The notes beneath the pieces were generated by a model. That model made no database searches. It was given only the letters and a program-made list of their open reading frames with translations, and was not told the origin of the DNA. The translations under genes were made by a program, and so were the position numbers. A stretch of DNA of 64,000 nucleotides from Blepharisma stoltei (lineage: Eukaryota; Ciliophora; Heterotrichea; Heterotrichida; Blepharismidae): the NCBI GenBank assembly GCA_914767885.1, contig CAJZBQ010000051.1, positions 186,001 to 250,000 on the forward strand. Reading direction: 5' to 3'. This document shows positions 22,476 through 33,598 of this stretch, piece after piece; the stretch's first letter is position 1, and every line of letters begins with the position of its first letter.

Positions 22476-23313
22476 TTACTTACTTACTTAGTTACTTAGG
22501 TATTTAAGGTGTATTGATTTCTTCAGCAGGATGATTTAGGCATGCGTGAGCCCATCCTTTTAACTCCCAACTGGTGACGTCACCAAGCACTCCTGGACCG
22601 GTTAGCCCGATCTGGCCGTCTATAAAGTTCCGCCCCAGCAGGGCCAGAAATCCCGCACCGGCAGCGTTGCCTCGCCGAACTTGACTCCTGCACGTGTTCC
22701 GCCTAAGGGTCACCCTCCTCGGGTGTGTCAAGCAGAAAACCCAGATGTCCTTTACCCCCCCCCCCCTCCGTGAGCGAACAAAAAAATTTTGTTCACTCAC
22801 GGAGGGGGGGTTAATTTTTTTTTTAAAAACAATTTATATATAAATTTTATAAAAAATATTTTTTTCGAAATTTAAAAAAAAATCCTAATTTGCAAAAATT
22901 GGGAAGCAAATACTAATTTTAATTTGCAAAATTTATGTTTTAAAACGCAATTTGTTTAAAATTAAACAGAATTAGCTCTAGATTTCATTATACTAATTAT
23001 CACTTATATAGCAAAATTTTTTTCCATTAAAATTTTTTTTCTATTAAAAATATTTTTGTTCACTCACGGAGGGTGGGTTTTTGGTCAAAAAATGGCGATT
23101 TTTCTAATGGTTTTGTTCGCTCACGGAGGGGGGGGGGGGGAGTTAGCATCTTGGACCAAATGAATACCCTATGCGGTATTCCATATTGGTGTTGCGGATA
23201 AAAGGCCACGTGGAAAACTGAACCCCGTAATAATAAAAGCGAGGGAAGGAATAGTTCTCGGAGAGAACTAATTCCGCACTGAGCCATTTTATTATTATAT
23301 AGGAAACGCTAAC
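22476..23313 (-). mobile_element. retroposon-like element with 16-bp target duplication, carrying a nested MITE
   Basis: TATAGGAAACGCTAAC occurs at 22460-22475 and 23298-23313. Between lies GC-richer DNA (22510-22750 and 23146-23290), with a TTAC tandem tail at the left end, i.e. a (TAAG)n 3' tail on the minus strand. A MITE (22755-23145) is inserted inside. The 98-codon ORF here shows no protein-family signal. Intergenic, so elimination cannot be tested by frame. Confidence 0.8.
22755..23145. mobile_element. MITE family A, copy 1 (nested)
   Basis: TTA at 22752-22754 and 23143-23145. The left end is a hairpin: C-run plus CTCCGTGAGCGAACAAAA directly followed by its complement. The right end has the motif twice in the same orientation, TTCACTCACGGAGGGTGGG (about 23060) and TTCGCTCACGGAGGGG (about 23117). 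Same as 41881-42251 and 53770-54179 but inverted. Confidence 0.93.
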
Positions 23314-23910
23314 AGTTTGGTCCGTTGCCTCACATATTAGCTTCTCTAGCGATCGTTCAATTTAGTATCTTACCTTCATATCAGTAATCTAAAAACGAGC
23401 AATCTGATACACAAAGAATGAGGGTAAACAACCATCGTCATTTCTTCCACTTAAGCAGAAACTCACATTCAAAAATCTAATCCTATAATAAAAGCAGATG
23501 AGAAAGAAAAGGAATTCACGATGTGAATTTCTTAATGTTAGAAGCCATTTTATATTATGATATTATTTCTCTTATTTAACATGAATTGGCTTTTATCAAA
23601 TTATATATAAAACCTAAAAAATCAATAAAAATGTACCACTTTTAACTATTAATTTGATCATTATCAAGCCATCTCCTCATTTAACAAATTTTAATGCTTC
23701 ATTCAATTATACCTTAAAAAATTATAAAAACACACTTTTATAAAGAGTTTCAGTTTGACCTTTAATTTTCTGTGCTTTTCTAACTTTCATAAATAATTAA
23801 ATAAATATTTTTATTTTTTTATAATAAAAACAATATTCTCATAGCAAATTCATAAAAATCTTATTAAATGTTGATTTGGATTAAATAAAATTAAGCTTAT
23901 AGTTGAGTAA
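23314..23910. other. AT-rich 5' region of RICTOR
   Basis: About 600 bp without coding ORF; nothing recognised. Confidence 0.4.
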
Positions 23911-26900
23911 ATGGAATCCAAAGAACAGCAAGCATTCCAAGAAATCCTTACAACCTGCACATCTCCCATATCCCAGCCTTCTGATTCAACTCCTCAGCCC
24001 AACCCGCTTGGTCATATATTTTCCAGAATAAAATACCTTATAGATTCTCGTTCCTCCCTCATCCCTCGTCTCAATAACATATCAATTTATAAGTTTATCA
24101 GGCATTTTCTTAATGATCGTGACAAAGAGATCAGAGTTTCTGCACTTCGTACCCTCCGATATCTCGCACTATCTGAAGAATCTATGATAACAATAAAAGA
24201 AGCCCGAGTGGAACATTTTATAGTTCGAGCTTTTGAATCAGAAGGGAGATCTCAAGAACAGTCCCAAGCCATTATTTTAAGAAAAATATTAAAAAAAATA
24301 AATTATTATATGTTCTTATAAGCAAATTATTTTAAATATATAAAAAGCTTTTGAATAAAAATTATAAGATAGACTCAAGAAAGGATAGAAGCTTGCAAGC
24401 TTATAAAAAGATGACTTGAAATTTCACCTAAAAATTTCCCTAAAGGCTTTATTAACGCACTGATAGCTTTAAGTGAAATAGAAAATGATGAATTAAGAGA
24501 ATTAGCAATAGAAGCCCTTCGTCTATTAAGTATATCAAATACTTTGATTGTAGCTTGAAGCGGCGGATTTAGAGTTCTTATTAATTGTGTATTAGATTTA
24601 AAATGCCCTCAAGCATTGAGTGAAAATATTGTTTTGACATTTTTATGCCTTGTTTAAAATATCATTATTTCTATAAAAAATATAATCAAGCTTTTCTCTT
24701 TAAAAATTAGCTCATATCAGCAAGTAAACCATTCAAAATCTCTATCATCAAGTATATATATAATTTCCCTATAAATATCCTATATAAAATTACAGCCAAA
24801 ACCTATCAGCAACCCTTTAAAAAAAAGTATATTTATTAAACGAAAAGAAAACACGAGTATTTTTAAGAAGAGAAAAAGAAATCGCACGGCTTCTAGCAGT
24901 CTTCACTGATCAAGACAGCGGACTCCGAGAAAACGAACTTGAAGCCCAGATTAAATTAGCTAGAAGAGCTTTAGTTTTAATGTCTAGAAGTTGGGTAGGA
25001 TTAATATTTTTAGCATCAGGAGGATTAAAAGAAGTTATCGATAATTTGCGCCAGCCTATAAAGCAGCTTATAAAAGAAGGGATTTTGGACACAATAACAG
25101 ATATGCTAAATATTCCTATTGAAAGCAGCTCAAAAAGCCAAAATTTGTTAAATAATTATCTTGCAATGCTGCTTAGAGCACTATTGCATTGCAACCTTTA
25201 CCCAGCATTAACTCAGCTTTCTATGGACAGAAGTGACAGAATTGCCCATAGAGCTAGAAAATTGTTGAAACTTGTAACGAAATCTGCGTCTGATTTATTG
25301 CCTGAAGCGCCGCAGTTTCCATTGATTTTGAATTCAAATGCCTCAGGAAAGGCTGCAGAGGTCGTGGCGGATATTGATTCTTCTGCAAGGCTGCAAAAGG
25401 AGTCTGATAATAGAAATTTGGTATTCTAATATAAATAGTAATTTATATATATATTTATAATAAATTTTTTAAAATTCATGATTAATTGTGAGAGAATATA
25501 TTCTGCTTGTGAATTTGTTAGCTATGAAAACATGGGCGGCGCTTCTAGTGTCAATTGGGTCCTCTCCAGCATTTACAAGCAGCATGCCATGAATATGATC
25601 AATGACAGCATTTTTACAGATTTACTCAACAAAAGCCAAATTGTGAGAGAGCCAGCAAAATGGGACTGAGACGTCATTTATGAAATTGTAGCAGGTCCAA
25701 TCTCAACCCCAGAGCGTTTTCAAACCGCTTTAAAGTTCCGTTTCCTTAAATTCCTCCTGGGCTACTTCATGCCTAGCCGCAACTTATTCCCTCTTCTCCC
25801 ATGGCATACCTCAAATTTTATTAAAGCTCGTGTCGGCAGTCTACTAATCCCTCTATTACTTTCCCAAGAAGACGGAATCCAGCTCCTCACTACGACCTTT
25901 TCTGAAAGTTTTTTTGTTATAAGAAAATCCTTTATGTCTGAACTAGTTGACGCCTTAGACGAAGAAATAAAAGCTATGGAAACCAACAAATCAGGGATCG
26001 GGCGCATTTTAAGCCCAGAAAAAGTCAGAGGATTTATGACTCGAGAATACTTCAAATGAATTGGCCAATTTACTATGTTCAGAGGCGGCAGAAAACTTAT
26101 AAAAACATATGGAATTGATGCAAAACTTATGAAATTAGGCGGAGTTGAACATCTGAGCCCAATTTTGCTGCCCCATTTGGATTATCGTGAACAAATGTCG
26201 AGAGATTTCTTATCATTTGCAATGCAAGCGAAAAGTGTCAGTGTGAGGAAACATGCGATGGAGCATTTAAGGGTGCTGTTTAGGGCTGGAATTTTTGATT
26301 TATCGTGGGCTATTAGGGAGCTGGTAAACCAACTTTATTGTCCTGACCAAGACACTATAAGCTGCGCATTGTCAGTCATTGATGAACTGTGCCAGGATAA
26401 AGAAAACTTGAAAACTTTTATAGAAACAGGCCCACAGACATTGACAAGACTGGGGGAAGAAGGAAATAAATGCTTGATTCGCTTTCTTTCAAGCTCGTCT
26501 GGGGTGTCTTATTTGTCACATTTAGATTTTATTGAAAATGAGCTACAAAAATGGCATCAGAGAGGAAATTTGGATTATGTGAGGACTATTGAACAAAGGA
26601 TTGAAATGGGATTGAGTGCGACAAAAAAGACTTATTCGTTGACATTGCCGACTCCTCCTGCATATCTTCATTCAGAAAGACTTGAAGCTGCCTGAATTCG
26701 AAGTTTGCCATTTTCGATCACAGTCAGCATTATTCTTTTTCTTATAAATAATTATTTTTTTTTTAAAAATGCATAAAAAAGTCTATACCAATTTACAATA
26801 AATAAAAAAATACCTATAGATCAGCCATTATTTACTATAAAACAGCTGATTATAGGAATATTTGATATAGATCTGTATAAAAAATTCCAAAAAAAATATA

Positions 26901-27991
26901 ATAATTCAATTACAAAGTCTTTTGATCCAATTATTGAGGTAGAAGATGACGATGTTTACATGACAGCTAAAATAGAAATGGAAAATCCTAGTGAATGCAT
27001 GATAAATGAAGAAGATTCTATTAATATTTCTTTATTGCTAGGAAACTATTTTATCGACGCTAAAGGACAGGAAAGCTTAGAACCAGACTGGGTTAATTGT
27101 AATAAAGAAGACAGGCAACGGGAACATTATGGAGAAACACTGCTTGTAGAAAAAGACGGAATTATCTTTAAATTTGATGTAATAAGGCCTGGAAGATTTA
27201 TGCTGAACCGAATAAGCTATAGGCTCCTTTGTGTTCCAAGGGCTGCACCTACTATGCTTTTCCCTCGACACTTGTATGGAGAATTGGTAAAAACCAAGCT
27301 TGGGCTTAAAAAACTGAAGGATTCCAGACATATTGAAGAATTATTAGCCAAATTAACGTCGGATGGGCCTATAATAGAAAAAAGAGCTGCTTTATGGGCA
27401 CTTGGGCATACTGGCTGTACAGAAAGAGGAGTCACATATTTGACTTCACTTAGAGCTATAGGGACAATGATAAATATCGCTGAACAAAGCCCAGTTCTCT
27501 CATTGCGAGGCACTGCATTTCAAGCTGTTTCTTTATTAGCTAAATCTCAGCTCGGCAGATCTGAGCTTGCTAAGCATGGCTGGGCTAGTCCTGTTTCTAT
27601 GCAAGCTACCATAGCAATGCCACTTAAAGCTGAAGCTATTTTTTGGCTCGAAGACGAAGAAAAGACCCCATTTTACTCTGATAAATGCCTAGAAGCTGAA
27701 AATGTGCTTGATTCAATTGACCTGAATGAAGAAGAAAAAGAGGTTCTAAACCATGTAATAGGCCTAGGAAGTGTAGTAAACAGAAGTGAAAGCGAACAAT
27801 TTTTAAGAAATAAACGAATGCAGTCCCCAAACATTTTTCAGTCAATTCCACTTTTCCATGCTACTATGACGATTATTGCTGCATATACTTTTAAGATGTC
27901 TGCGAGAAAATTAGTTCATAAGCTTTTTGAAAGGATTTATCGTTCACAAGAAAATCTGAAAGAATTGGATGGGCTAGTTTCTTTGGTGTAA
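23911..27991 (+). CDS. RICTOR: RICTOR, core scaffold of TORC2
   Basis: Large ARM/HEAT scaffold of TOR complex 2, regulator of AGC kinases. N-terminal domain: DKEIRVSALRTLRYLALSEE; after insert removal TFLYLLNEKKTRVFL and LLAVFTD; then AGGLKEVIDNLRQPIKQLI, LLNKSQIVREPAKWDWDVIYE (last W is UGA), FRGGRKLIKTYG, NLDYVRTIEQRIEMG. C-terminal domain: PRHLYGELVKTKLGLKKL, KRAALWALGHTGCTERGV, VLSLRGTAFQAVSLLAKSQLG. These match the conserved RICTOR blocks in order. Inserts to remove: 24259-24381, 24646-24829, 25424-25462, 26747-26812. TAA at 27989. About 1220 codons, shorter than the animal protein. Confidence 0.9.
24259..24381. other. IES, 123 bp, repeat CTCAAGAA
   Basis: CTCAAGAA at 24251-24258 and 24374-24381. 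Removal gives EGRSQERIEACKLIKRWLEI in frame. The left part of the insert still reads like a helix, so a TA-bounded alternative further right is possible. Confidence 0.6.
24646..24829. other. IES, 184 bp, TA-bounded
   Basis: TA at 24644-24645 and 24828-24829. Length 1 mod 3 as needed; removal creates TFLYLLNEKKTRVFL, the conserved RICTOR block. Confidence 0.85.
25424..25462. other. IES, about 39 bp, TA-bounded
   Basis: TA at 25422-25423 and 25461-25462. Keeps frame and joins DNRNLV to NFLKFMINCER in RICTOR. Neighbouring TA pairs would also work, so ends are uncertain by several bp. Confidence 0.5.
26747..26812. other. IES, 66 bp, TA-bounded
   Basis: TA at 26745-26746 and 26811-26812. Removal joins TVSIILFLI to PIDQPLFTIKQL in RICTOR; unremoved the frame meets TAA. 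Confidence 0.55.
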
Positions 27992-28059
27992 CTTGGTCTT
28001 AGAAATTGTTTAGACTAATATTAAAAAATGCTCGACATATCTATATAATCTTTTTTTAA

Positions 28060-29166
28060 ATGGGCTGCTGTCATGACCGTGAAGTAAATTATAACTAGGA
28101 ACGAGGCCCTGGACAATACCAAAGGAAAAACCATAGAAGGGTGATATTAAAACGTGACTATGACCTCGACACTATGAAAGATCAAGAGACAATGATCATA
28201 AAAGAACATTCAGACATATCCATGTCAATTGAAATAACCGAACCAGATGATGAAAAGTACTTACGAGCTCAGCTAGAAGTCTATAAAGTTAACGGCGAAT
28301 GAGGCCAAATAGCGAAAATGATATCAAATCGAACAGAAATAACTGAAGCTAAAATCTATATAAGCTGGGCTGAAAAACCAAAAACGATTGGAAGCTTAGC
28401 AATTGCTTATTTATGCAAAGAATGCAAAAATGATCCAAAAGCCATTGCACCATATGTAGAAAAAGATTTACCTTTATTACTGGCAAGCATAAAGATGGGA
28501 ACTGATGACCTCAGAGAAAATTCGCTTTTGCTGCTTTTTTACTTTGTGGATGTAGCTTCAGAAGAGTCAATTACAAAACTATTGAAATTAAAACAATTTA
28601 CTATGAATTTCCTATGAATAATTGCATGTTTCACTAAAAGATATATTAATATATCCTTCCTGACTCATAAATATATAATAATATTATTCTAGCTATTTTC
28701 TTTATTTTTTAAAAATCTCATTATTTTTTACGTTAAGTGCCTATCACCTTATTCTACAGGCAAATCAAGGAAAATCAGTATAAATATATTCAATGCTTTG
28801 GTAAGATGGTTTTTATGCTCCAAAGCTGAGTTAAGACATATATCAGCCGATATATGCGCTAAAATTTATAGAGGACGAAGAGCAGCTCAAGAAGCATTTT
28901 TAAATGAGCAAGGAGCGTTTAAGCTTGTACAATTAATTGCATGAAGCTCAGATCAAGAAGATGTTCTTTTAGATCTGCTTGGATATTTGATTGATTTAAT
29001 GCAGGACGAAAATGATGACCCAGTGCTAGAAAATATAGGAAAAGTCCACGAATGTATGGTATGGGATATTATAAGGAATATTGATACTACAGAAAAGTCA
29101 CAAGAACTAATGGAGCAGCTTGACGCTGTAATAAGGCTATTATCGTTTCAAGGAGGATATTCATAA
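28060..29166 (+). CDS. ARM/HEAT-like protein with N-terminal MGCC acylation signal
   Basis: ATG at 28060, a 15-nt intron at 28084-28098, then EERGPGQYQRKNHRRVILKR. MGCC at the start fits N-myristoylation at Gly2 and palmitoylation of Cys3/4, so membrane attachment is likely. Helical repeat segments follow (IGSLAIAYLCKECKNDPKAI, ENSLLLLFYFVDVASEE, ADICAKIYRGRRAAQEAF). A 129-bp IES (28616-28744) splits MNFL/SPYSTGK. UGA=Trp at the GEW codon (28300) and at IAWSSD (28942). TAA at 29164. No family name can be given; ARM/HEAT is inferred from helical pattern. Confidence 0.75.
28084..28098 (+). other. 15-nt intron
   Basis: GTAAATTATAACTAG. Removal joins MGCCHDRE to ERGPGQY; unremoved it brings an in-frame TAG. 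Confidence 0.9.
28616..28744. other. IES, 129 bp, repeat CCTAT
   Basis: CCTAT at 28611-28615 and 28740-28744. Keeps frame and joins KQFTMNFL to SPYSTGKSRK. Confidence 0.7.
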
Positions 29167-29237
29167 ATCGGTATAGTTAATAAATAATCAATAAGTATAT
29201 TTATTATCTATTTCTTAATTTATAGTTATTTTCCAAT

Positions 29238-30240
29238 ATGACAACTGCACAGATTAATGATTATGCTGGCTAGATGCAGGCAAACTAACTAGATTTCGCC
29301 CATCTTGGCTAAAAGATGTTGCTTTAGGATTTCAGGCATGAGCCGCCTTTCCAAGGGATCAGCTTTCTAGGACGAACCACCTTCCGTAGAGTACTCTGAT
29401 TTTCCTGATGAGGAAAGATCATGTGGTAGGCAAAGCCTGTCTTGCCCATCTAGCAGAGACAGGAAAATCTTCGGGAGAAGCAAATCTTCCCTGTTCGACA
29501 AGGTATCCCCAAACCTGAAGGTCCACTTCAAAAAGGATAGATGCCCTGTTAAAGCTTCTTCATGATGGATCCGACCTGCTCCATGGGGAGTGCGCCTCGA
29601 AGTCTAATTCTTTTTTATTTCTTTCAACTGCACAAGGAATTCCTGATTTTGCTTTCCATCTTCTAATCAACGAGGTCATTAAGCAAACAATTATAAAAAC
29701 CTCCCAACAATCCTTAATAGACGCGCTTAAAGAACTAACGAGAGAGCAAATACTTGAAAAGAAAAAAGAACTTAAAAAACTTGGACTTCTGATAGGTGAA
29801 CGTGTAATTGGCTATAGTAATTTTATTTGAATTTCCCATTCTCTATTTTAGCTATTTTTTTAAATAAATAAAACAATAAAACAGGATATATTGTAAAAGA
29901 ACACATATGACTAAAAGAGCCAAACGCAGTGCTTCGCTTTGTCTGCAAAGAGTTTTGGCTTTGTTTGTTTGGGAAATATATAGATAGATTGCAATCAAAT
30001 AATAGAGGAGTTTATATCATGTATGACTATAAATTCAGATGGCTGCAGTCATTGTCTTTAGATACAACAGATTCGGTGGATAAAGAAGCCATTGAGAAAT
30101 TTTATAATTTTATGCTCAGCTGGGTTTGTGGAGTAATTAAAGGAGGGCTGAAAGGATTAGGAGTTTCTGCGCGATCTGAAGCGAAAGTAGAAGAAGAAGG
30201 ATGCAAATTTACAGTGACTCTAAAAAATATGATTTTTTAA
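29238..30240 (+). CDS. TRAPPC6: TRAPPC6/Trs33-like subunit of the TRAPP tethering complex
   Basis: ATG at 29238 is followed after only 11 bases by a 383-bp retroposon-like insert. Removal gives MTTAQGIPDFAFHLLINEV. A second IES (29826-29890) joins GYSNFI to VKEHIWLKEP. The rest is typical Bet3-family: LGLLIGERVIGYS, LRFVCKEFWLCLFGKYID, LQSNNRGVYIMYDYKFRWL, CGVIKGGLKGLGV. TAA at 30238. Role: vesicle tethering and Rab-GEF complex at the Golgi (family knowledge). About 184 residues, near the family norm. Confidence 0.9.
29252..29634. mobile_element. retroposon-like insert in TRAPPC6, 10-bp target duplication
   Basis: CAACTGCACA at 29242-29251 and 29625-29634. The GC-richer 373-bp core ends with the T-rich stretch CTAATTCTTTTTTATTTC. 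Removal restores the N-terminus of TRAPPC6. No coding capacity. Confidence 0.92.
29826..29890. other. IES, 65 bp, TA-bounded
   Basis: TA at 29824-29825 and 29889-29890; 2 mod 3 as needed. Joins GYSNFI to VKEHIWLKEPNAV in TRAPPC6. Confidence 0.75.
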
Positions 30241-30279
30241 CTAGATAAACAAGCATATATGAACTAAGCTAAACATAAA

Positions 30280-31038
30280 TTATAAATTACAGATTCTTAG
30301 ACTGTGAAGGCTATCGAATGTGCATAAATTACCAATCTCATTGCGTTTTTCTTTTAGCACTTTATTTTCTTTTTTAATCTTAGGTTTTTTTCTCGCTAAT
30401 TTTTTGTAATATCTAGGTGAGATTTTTACAGTTGTGCTGCTTGCATTTAAATTTTTCAAATGGTCTGAATTATTCATTTCTTTGTTTTTAGGTGTTTTTG
30501 TCAGCAAATCTTTAAGTTCATTTTTTACAATAGGAGATAACGATCTTTTTATCGCCAAATTTTTTGACGAAGGCATAATACTTTTAGAGCTTTTAGATTT
30601 AAAAAACGATGAATAATAATCAGTATCTGGAATTTTGCTTATAGGAGTCATAGATTTAGGCATATCTCCTGCTGGATTATGAATATTTTGCAGCCTAGGA
30701 GTCATTACTAGTCCTCTATAAAATTCTGCTTTTGTTACTTTTTTTGGTTCTTTTCTGCCTATATTCTTCACATGCGGTTTTAAATCAAGCTCAGTCCCTG
30801 CATCTCCAAAATGGTGGCTTGAATCTTTGGTATATGAAGATATAAATGAAAAAGCTGGCTTAGCTAATCTATCAATTAATTCTATTTTTGAGTTGCACTG
30901 AATTCCAACTGTATCTCTTTTCTTAATTTTGCAAAAAATTGTATGAGAAGCTTCATTATTTTCAGGGCTTCCAAATTTTGATTGTGACTTGTTAGGAAGA
31001 AAAGTTAATAAGGTCGGGTTAAATTTACTTTTTTTCAT
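30280..31038 (-). CDS. hypothetical basic, Ser/Lys-rich protein
   Basis: 252 residues, uninterrupted, TAA at 30280. Contains SP/TP-rich segments (TPRLQNIHNPAGDMPKSMTP) and a very basic C-terminal part (YYKKLARKKPKIKKENKVLK). Predicted disordered. No domain recognised. Convergent with TRAPPC6 (39 bp apart). Confidence 0.7.
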   Translation of the reverse strand: MKKSKFNPTLLTFLPNKSQSKFGSPENNEASHTIFCKIKKRDTVGIQCNSKIELIDRLAKPAFSFISSYTKDSSHHFGDAGTELDLKPHVKNIGRKEPKKVTKAEFYRGLVMTPRLQNIHNPAGDMPKSMTPISKIPDTDYYSSFFKSKSSKSIMPSSKNLAIKRSLSPIVKNELKDLLTKTPKNKEMNNSDHLKNLNASSTTVKISPRYYKKLARKKPKIKKENKVLKEKRNEIGNLCTFDSLHSLRICNL

Positions 31039-31245
31039 TTTGTTTTTATATAATTAGTTTTTCACATTATCATTAGCAATTCACATTTTCTTGTCCAATT
31101 GTTATATACTGCATATATAAATTTAAGTATTTAATTTAAAAGGATTATATAGCGATTATTGTTAATAATTTATTTAAAATTGATTTTACATTTATTCTTG
31201 ATTTCTACATGTGAAAATATTTATCATTTATATCTCGAATATTAA

Positions 31246-32238
31246 ATGAATAAGAAAAATGGCTTCCGCACTCCGTTTCATCCTTTTCAGATAGCTAGCT
31301 GAGTCGTTATGATATTTCATATACTCATTGGAATTTTATGCATCTCGTTTTTACTATCTAAGGAATATTTAATCGTATTTTTGCTGCTTTATTATTCAAC
31401 TCTTTTAGCCTTGCTAATTCAAGGCTTAATTCTTACAAAATCTGACCCAAGTGTTAGCATTCCGATAGAAAATATTGATAAATCGCCAGATGCTGTCAAT
31501 TATTTGTGTACAATCTGTAAAAATTATGTGACAGAAACTTCAAAGCATTGCGGAAGCTGTGATAGGTGCGTTGATCGATTTGACCATCATTGCAAATGAC
31601 TTAATAATTGTATTGGAAAACATAATTATTCTATTTCTCTCAAATAATTTTTTTCTTTTTTCTAGTATAATCTCTAAAAACTGCTAAAATTAACAAATAC
31701 AGATAAAACCAGTCATATTTCAAGGATATATAAACAATTTATTATTTTGATTGTGCTTTTGGAAATTAATTTATCAATTTTGATCGTTTTTGAAATTTCT
31801 ATTATCGACAAATGAAAAACACATGGTCTTAATAAATCTAAAGAAATAGTTCAAACTGATGTAAGCTTTATTATCGCTGATATCATCATAAATGCATCAA
31901 TTTTGCTATTTAATGGGTATCTGATAGGCTTCCACATATTTTTAAAATTTAAAAAGATGACTACTTATGATTTTATACAGCAAAGAAGAATAAAAAAGAA
32001 AAAAGAAATCCAGCCAGAGATGCAGCCTTTTGAAGGGGAGGAAAATGGAATTTCGATGATGAATAATGATTTGAAAAGCCCACGAGGAACAAATGACGAA
32101 ATGGGAGGAATGAATTTAAAATCAGAAACGGAAATTAGCTCCCCTAAGTATTTTAACCAAATGTTTCAAATTTCACGCTCATTCCACAAGTCAATTATAA
32201 CAGTAGATTCAGATATAGTAACAAATGAGCATTCTTAA
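31246..32238 (+). CDS. DHHC-type protein S-palmitoyltransferase
   Basis: ATG at 31246 (MNKKNGFRTPFHPFQ), UGA=Trp at 31300 (ASWVVM). Two TM segments are followed by the zinc Cys-rich catalytic domain: [40 protein letters not shown], where DHHC is the catalytic motif and its W is UGA (31596). Two more TMs follow (QFIILIVLLEINLSILIV, FIIADIIINASILLF), then a charged cytosolic tail. Between 31634 and about 31699 stops interrupt the frame; the best TA-TA solution removes 66 bp (HNYS-TDKTSHIS), but this is not proven. TAA at 32236. Confidence 0.88.
31634..31699. other. probable IES, about 66 bp
   Basis: Three in-frame stops between the DHHC domain and TM3. TA at 31632-31633 and 31698-31699 keeps frame. 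Ends uncertain. Confidence 0.4.
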
Positions 32239-32394
32239 TCTTTTATAATGTATATAAATTAATTTTTATTATTTTTAAGTAAAGCTTCTAAGTGAGGCTC
32301 ATGCATGGTTTTTCAATAAAATATAAATTTAAAGTAATTAAATTATTTTCAATAAGCAGAAAATATTTGATAGGTCATTTTTATAATTATAACT

Positions 32395-32889
32395 ATGAAA
32401 TTTAAAGCATTGATTCTCCTTACCTTAGTAGTCGGAAATTTTGGAAAATTCAACCAAGAATTATGCGTGCAAAGCCTGGAAAATGTTGCAAAAAACTATT
32501 ATCATGCTGTGCTTTACTGGAATTCCTTTGTATACTTTAAAGAAGCGATACAGAGTATGGGAGCTATGCTAACTAGTATTGGGCTCGCCCTAAATTACTG
32601 CGATTTTCTCTCAGATATATTAAAGTCAGAATCTGTAGAAATAGCCAGAGGAAATTTGCTTTTATTAGGAAATAAATGGGAAAGTGTAAAAGAACCTAAG
32701 GTTGCGAAAATTAACGAAGTTTCTGGAGGATCTGAAGGCAGTTGCATGGAGCTAACAATTGAAGTTATTGAAGCAATTGATCGTTTAGCAGAAAGCCTAG
32801 CAGCAGAAGATATATATTTAAGCCTAACCAAACTTATGGGAGCTACAGGAGAAGCTTTAAGAAAATGCGAAAATATCGTAAATAAGTAA
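32395..32889 (+). CDS. small secreted or lumenal protein
   Basis: 164 residues with a clear signal peptide (MKFKALILLTLVVGNFGKF) and three Cys in a helical mature part (CVQSLENVAKNYYHAVLYW, LALNYCDFLSDIL, SCMELTIEVIEAIDRLAESL). Uninterrupted, TAA. No family recognised. Confidence 0.7.
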   Translation: MKFKALILLTLVVGNFGKFNQELCVQSLENVAKNYYHAVLYWNSFVYFKEAIQSMGAMLTSIGLALNYCDFLSDILKSESVEIARGNLLLLGNKWESVKEPKVAKINEVSGGSEGSCMELTIEVIEAIDRLAESLAAEDIYLSLTKLMGATGEALRKCENIVNK

Positions 32890-33331
32890 CATTGAACCAA
32901 GAAATAATATTAAAATATGCTCCTATTATTTTAAAGCAAGAATTGTACATCAGTATATGTTTAAATATGTTTACAAAACGCAATCAATTCACTATTTCGC
33001 TGCAGACACCAGATGTTTCTGGGCCAACTCCCGACTCAAAAAAAATACACTGATATGTAATGATAACTGTCATGCGAGAAGATAAGACGTAATTTATATG
33101 ATATTCAAATTCATAAAGGGAAGGCTGTCTCGGAGAGAAAATTTGAGTTTGAGTAGCATGAGTGTTTCAGCAATTGCTGCGCTAGAAACATTTAGAGGCT
33201 AATGAAAATAAAGATCGATATTTGGCTGTCTTTAATATGAATTTTTAGCTTCACTCTTTCATTATGCATAAATATGTTTTATACTGGGCGTGAATATTTC
33301 CAATTTCATAGAACAAATTATAAATTACAAA
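32890..33331. other. intergenic region with a GC-richer patch
   Basis: 33000-33210 is less AT-rich than its surroundings and shows short complementary segments (ATGTTTCT near 33012, AGAAACAT near 33185). It could be an old insertion; no clear ends. Confidence 0.35.
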
Positions 33332-33598
33332 TTACTTAACAGTTATCACAATTAACTTAACAATTTTCCTAACAAATTCCTGAATATTTTTTATAAAAAC
33401 AACAGTCTTAATTGTTTTTTTATTTAGATAGCTAGAGTGAGCGAAATCGATATCCACATACGATGCAAAAAACTGGGAATTCATTATAAAAATTGATCTA
33501 TGCATGCTATTTTGTACAAAAGGTAGAGACATTCTACGAAAATTATCCATTCCTATAGAGCATGGCTCTTTCTTTATATTTTGATAAAAAAATTTCAT
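33332..33598 (-). CDS. possible small protein
   Basis: 88-codon ORF from ATG at 33598 (MKFFYQNIKKEPCSIGMDNF). No homology recognised and the C-terminal part is AT-biased (FVRKIVKLIVITVK). Coding-like sequence upstream (GMEDFMREL) may belong to it across an unresolved insert. Could be spurious. Confidence 0.3.
   Translation of the reverse strand: MKFFYQNIKKEPCSIGMDNFRRMSLPFVQNSMHRSIFIMNSQFFASYVDIDFAHSSYLNKKTIKTVVFIKNIQEFVRKIVKLIVITVK

Noticed and set aside
22475-22500. TTAC tandem repeat as telomere (CCCTAA-like) or CRISPR-type array
   Set aside because: Only a few 4-bp units next to a target duplication; best read as a retroposon tail. No CRISPR array or telomere present.
22504-22800. 98-codon minus-strand ORF in GC-rich DNA
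   Set aside because: Lies inside the retroposon-like element and runs into the MITE C-run; no protein-family signal. Same for ORFs at 57214-57414, 58536-58793, 58829-59014, 60181-60462, 48418-48669 and 23060-23287.
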